Positions 5,132-5,334 of a stretch of DNA of 5,334 nucleotides are shown here, piece after piece (position 1 is the stretch's first letter; every line of letters begins with the position of its first letter). This stretch comes from Deltaproteobacteria bacterium (GTDB lineage: Bacteria > Desulfobacterota > Binatia > UBA9968), in the NCBI GenBank assembly GCA_005879435.1, contig VBKX01000303.1:1-5334 (forward strand), written 5' to 3'. The position numbers were made by a program, and so were the translations under genes. The notes beneath the pieces were generated by a model that had not been told where the DNA came from, ran no database searches, and was given only the letters and a program-made list of their open reading frames with translations.

Positions 5132-5334
5132 TTACGACGTAATTTCCCACCAATTCTTGCTGATATCGCTGAGCAAAAAGTGCGCGCGCCCATTCGTCTC
5201 TAGATCGCGGAGTTCGGTGATGCCGAGTTCCTTGCCCTTGGTCGAGAACTCTTTGTGGGCGTCTTCAACCTCTTCCGCAGAAGCGACTTGCAGAGTAAAT
5301 CGGTTTGCTTCGGACAAGTAATCGCGATGGGTTG
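5132..5334 (-). CDS. VOC (glyoxalase/bleomycin-resistance/dioxygenase) family protein, C-terminal part
   Basis: The last 66 or so residues of a VOC-fold protein read into the window from the right edge: T-H-R-D-Y-L-S-E-A-N-R-F, then TLQVASAEEVEDAHKEF, GKELGITELRDLETNGRAHFLLSD and NWWEITS, with a TAA stop at 5134-5132. The pattern 'F.LqVas.eevd.a...l...G' followed by 'G...FLLsD...NWWEI' is the second half of a VOC module. The Glu of WWEI sits where VOC enzymes place their final metal ligand, which suggests a metal-binding enzyme. A TTG codon at 5317 is not the start, because the frame stays open and family-like to the window edge. Glyoxalase, extradiol dioxygenase and resistance-type functions cannot be separated from this fragment. 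A clear terminator follows. Confidence 0.8.
   Translation of the reverse strand, partial: THRDYLSEANRFTLQVASAEEVEDAHKEFSTKGKELGITELRDLETNGRAHFLLSDISKNWWEITS

Noticed and set aside
5132..5317. A complete 61-aa protein starting at TTG 5317
   Set aside because: The frame continues without a stop to the window edge with VOC-like sequence, so the start lies outside the window.

Overview
The window reads as a stretch of a moderately GC-rich genome from an uncultured environmental bacterium. The combination is an NMT1/SsuA-like solute-binding protein with no permease, a catabolic-type UbiD decarboxylase, an Asp/Glu-racemase-fold enzyme and a VOC protein. From general knowledge, this mix is common in soil and groundwater lineages such as Desulfobacterota/Binatota-like, Rokubacteria-like or Tectomicrobia-like bacteria. 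That placement is inference. There is no rRNA, tRNA, transposase, phage gene or CRISPR array.

Layout from left to right. (1) Positions 1-748, minus strand: a class I SAM-dependent methyltransferase broken by an internal deletion with a frameshift. Its 3' end lies outside the window. (2) Positions 749-884: a divergent intergenic region with a perfect 16-bp palindrome and an adjacent dyad, probably an operator. (3) Positions 885-1877, plus strand: a secreted ABC-type solute-binding protein of the NMT1/nitrate-sulfonate-taurine type. (4) Positions 1878-1980: a convergent gap with a CT microsatellite and a hairpin. (5) Positions 2706-1981, minus strand: an Asp/Glu racemase/arylmalonate-decarboxylase-fold protein that appears to lack both catalytic cysteines. 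(6) Positions 2707-2815: a long palindrome built from 9-bp repeats, ending next to the start codon of that gene. (7) Positions 4285-2816, minus strand: a UbiD-family prFMN-dependent (de)carboxylase with its key residues intact. (8) Positions 4286-4471: a divergent promoter region where two TTGT-NN-ACAA dyads each overlap a predicted -35 box, one per direction. (9) Positions 4472-4966, plus strand: an unrecognised 164-aa protein with an internal duplication. (10) Positions 4967-5131: a convergent gap with an intrinsic terminator. (11) Positions 5334-5132, minus strand: the C-terminal end of a VOC/glyoxalase-family protein, cut by the window edge.

The UbiD gene and the racemase-fold gene are co-directional and 109 bp apart, so they probably form a two-gene unit acting on carboxylic, possibly aromatic, substrates. 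The solute-binding protein lies convergently downstream and may capture a related organic acid, but nothing in the sequence proves a shared substrate. The most interesting items are the cysteine-less racemase-fold enzyme, the phased 9-bp palindromic repeat at its translation start, the twin dyads between the UbiD gene and the duplicated-module protein, and the deletion-inactivated methyltransferase.
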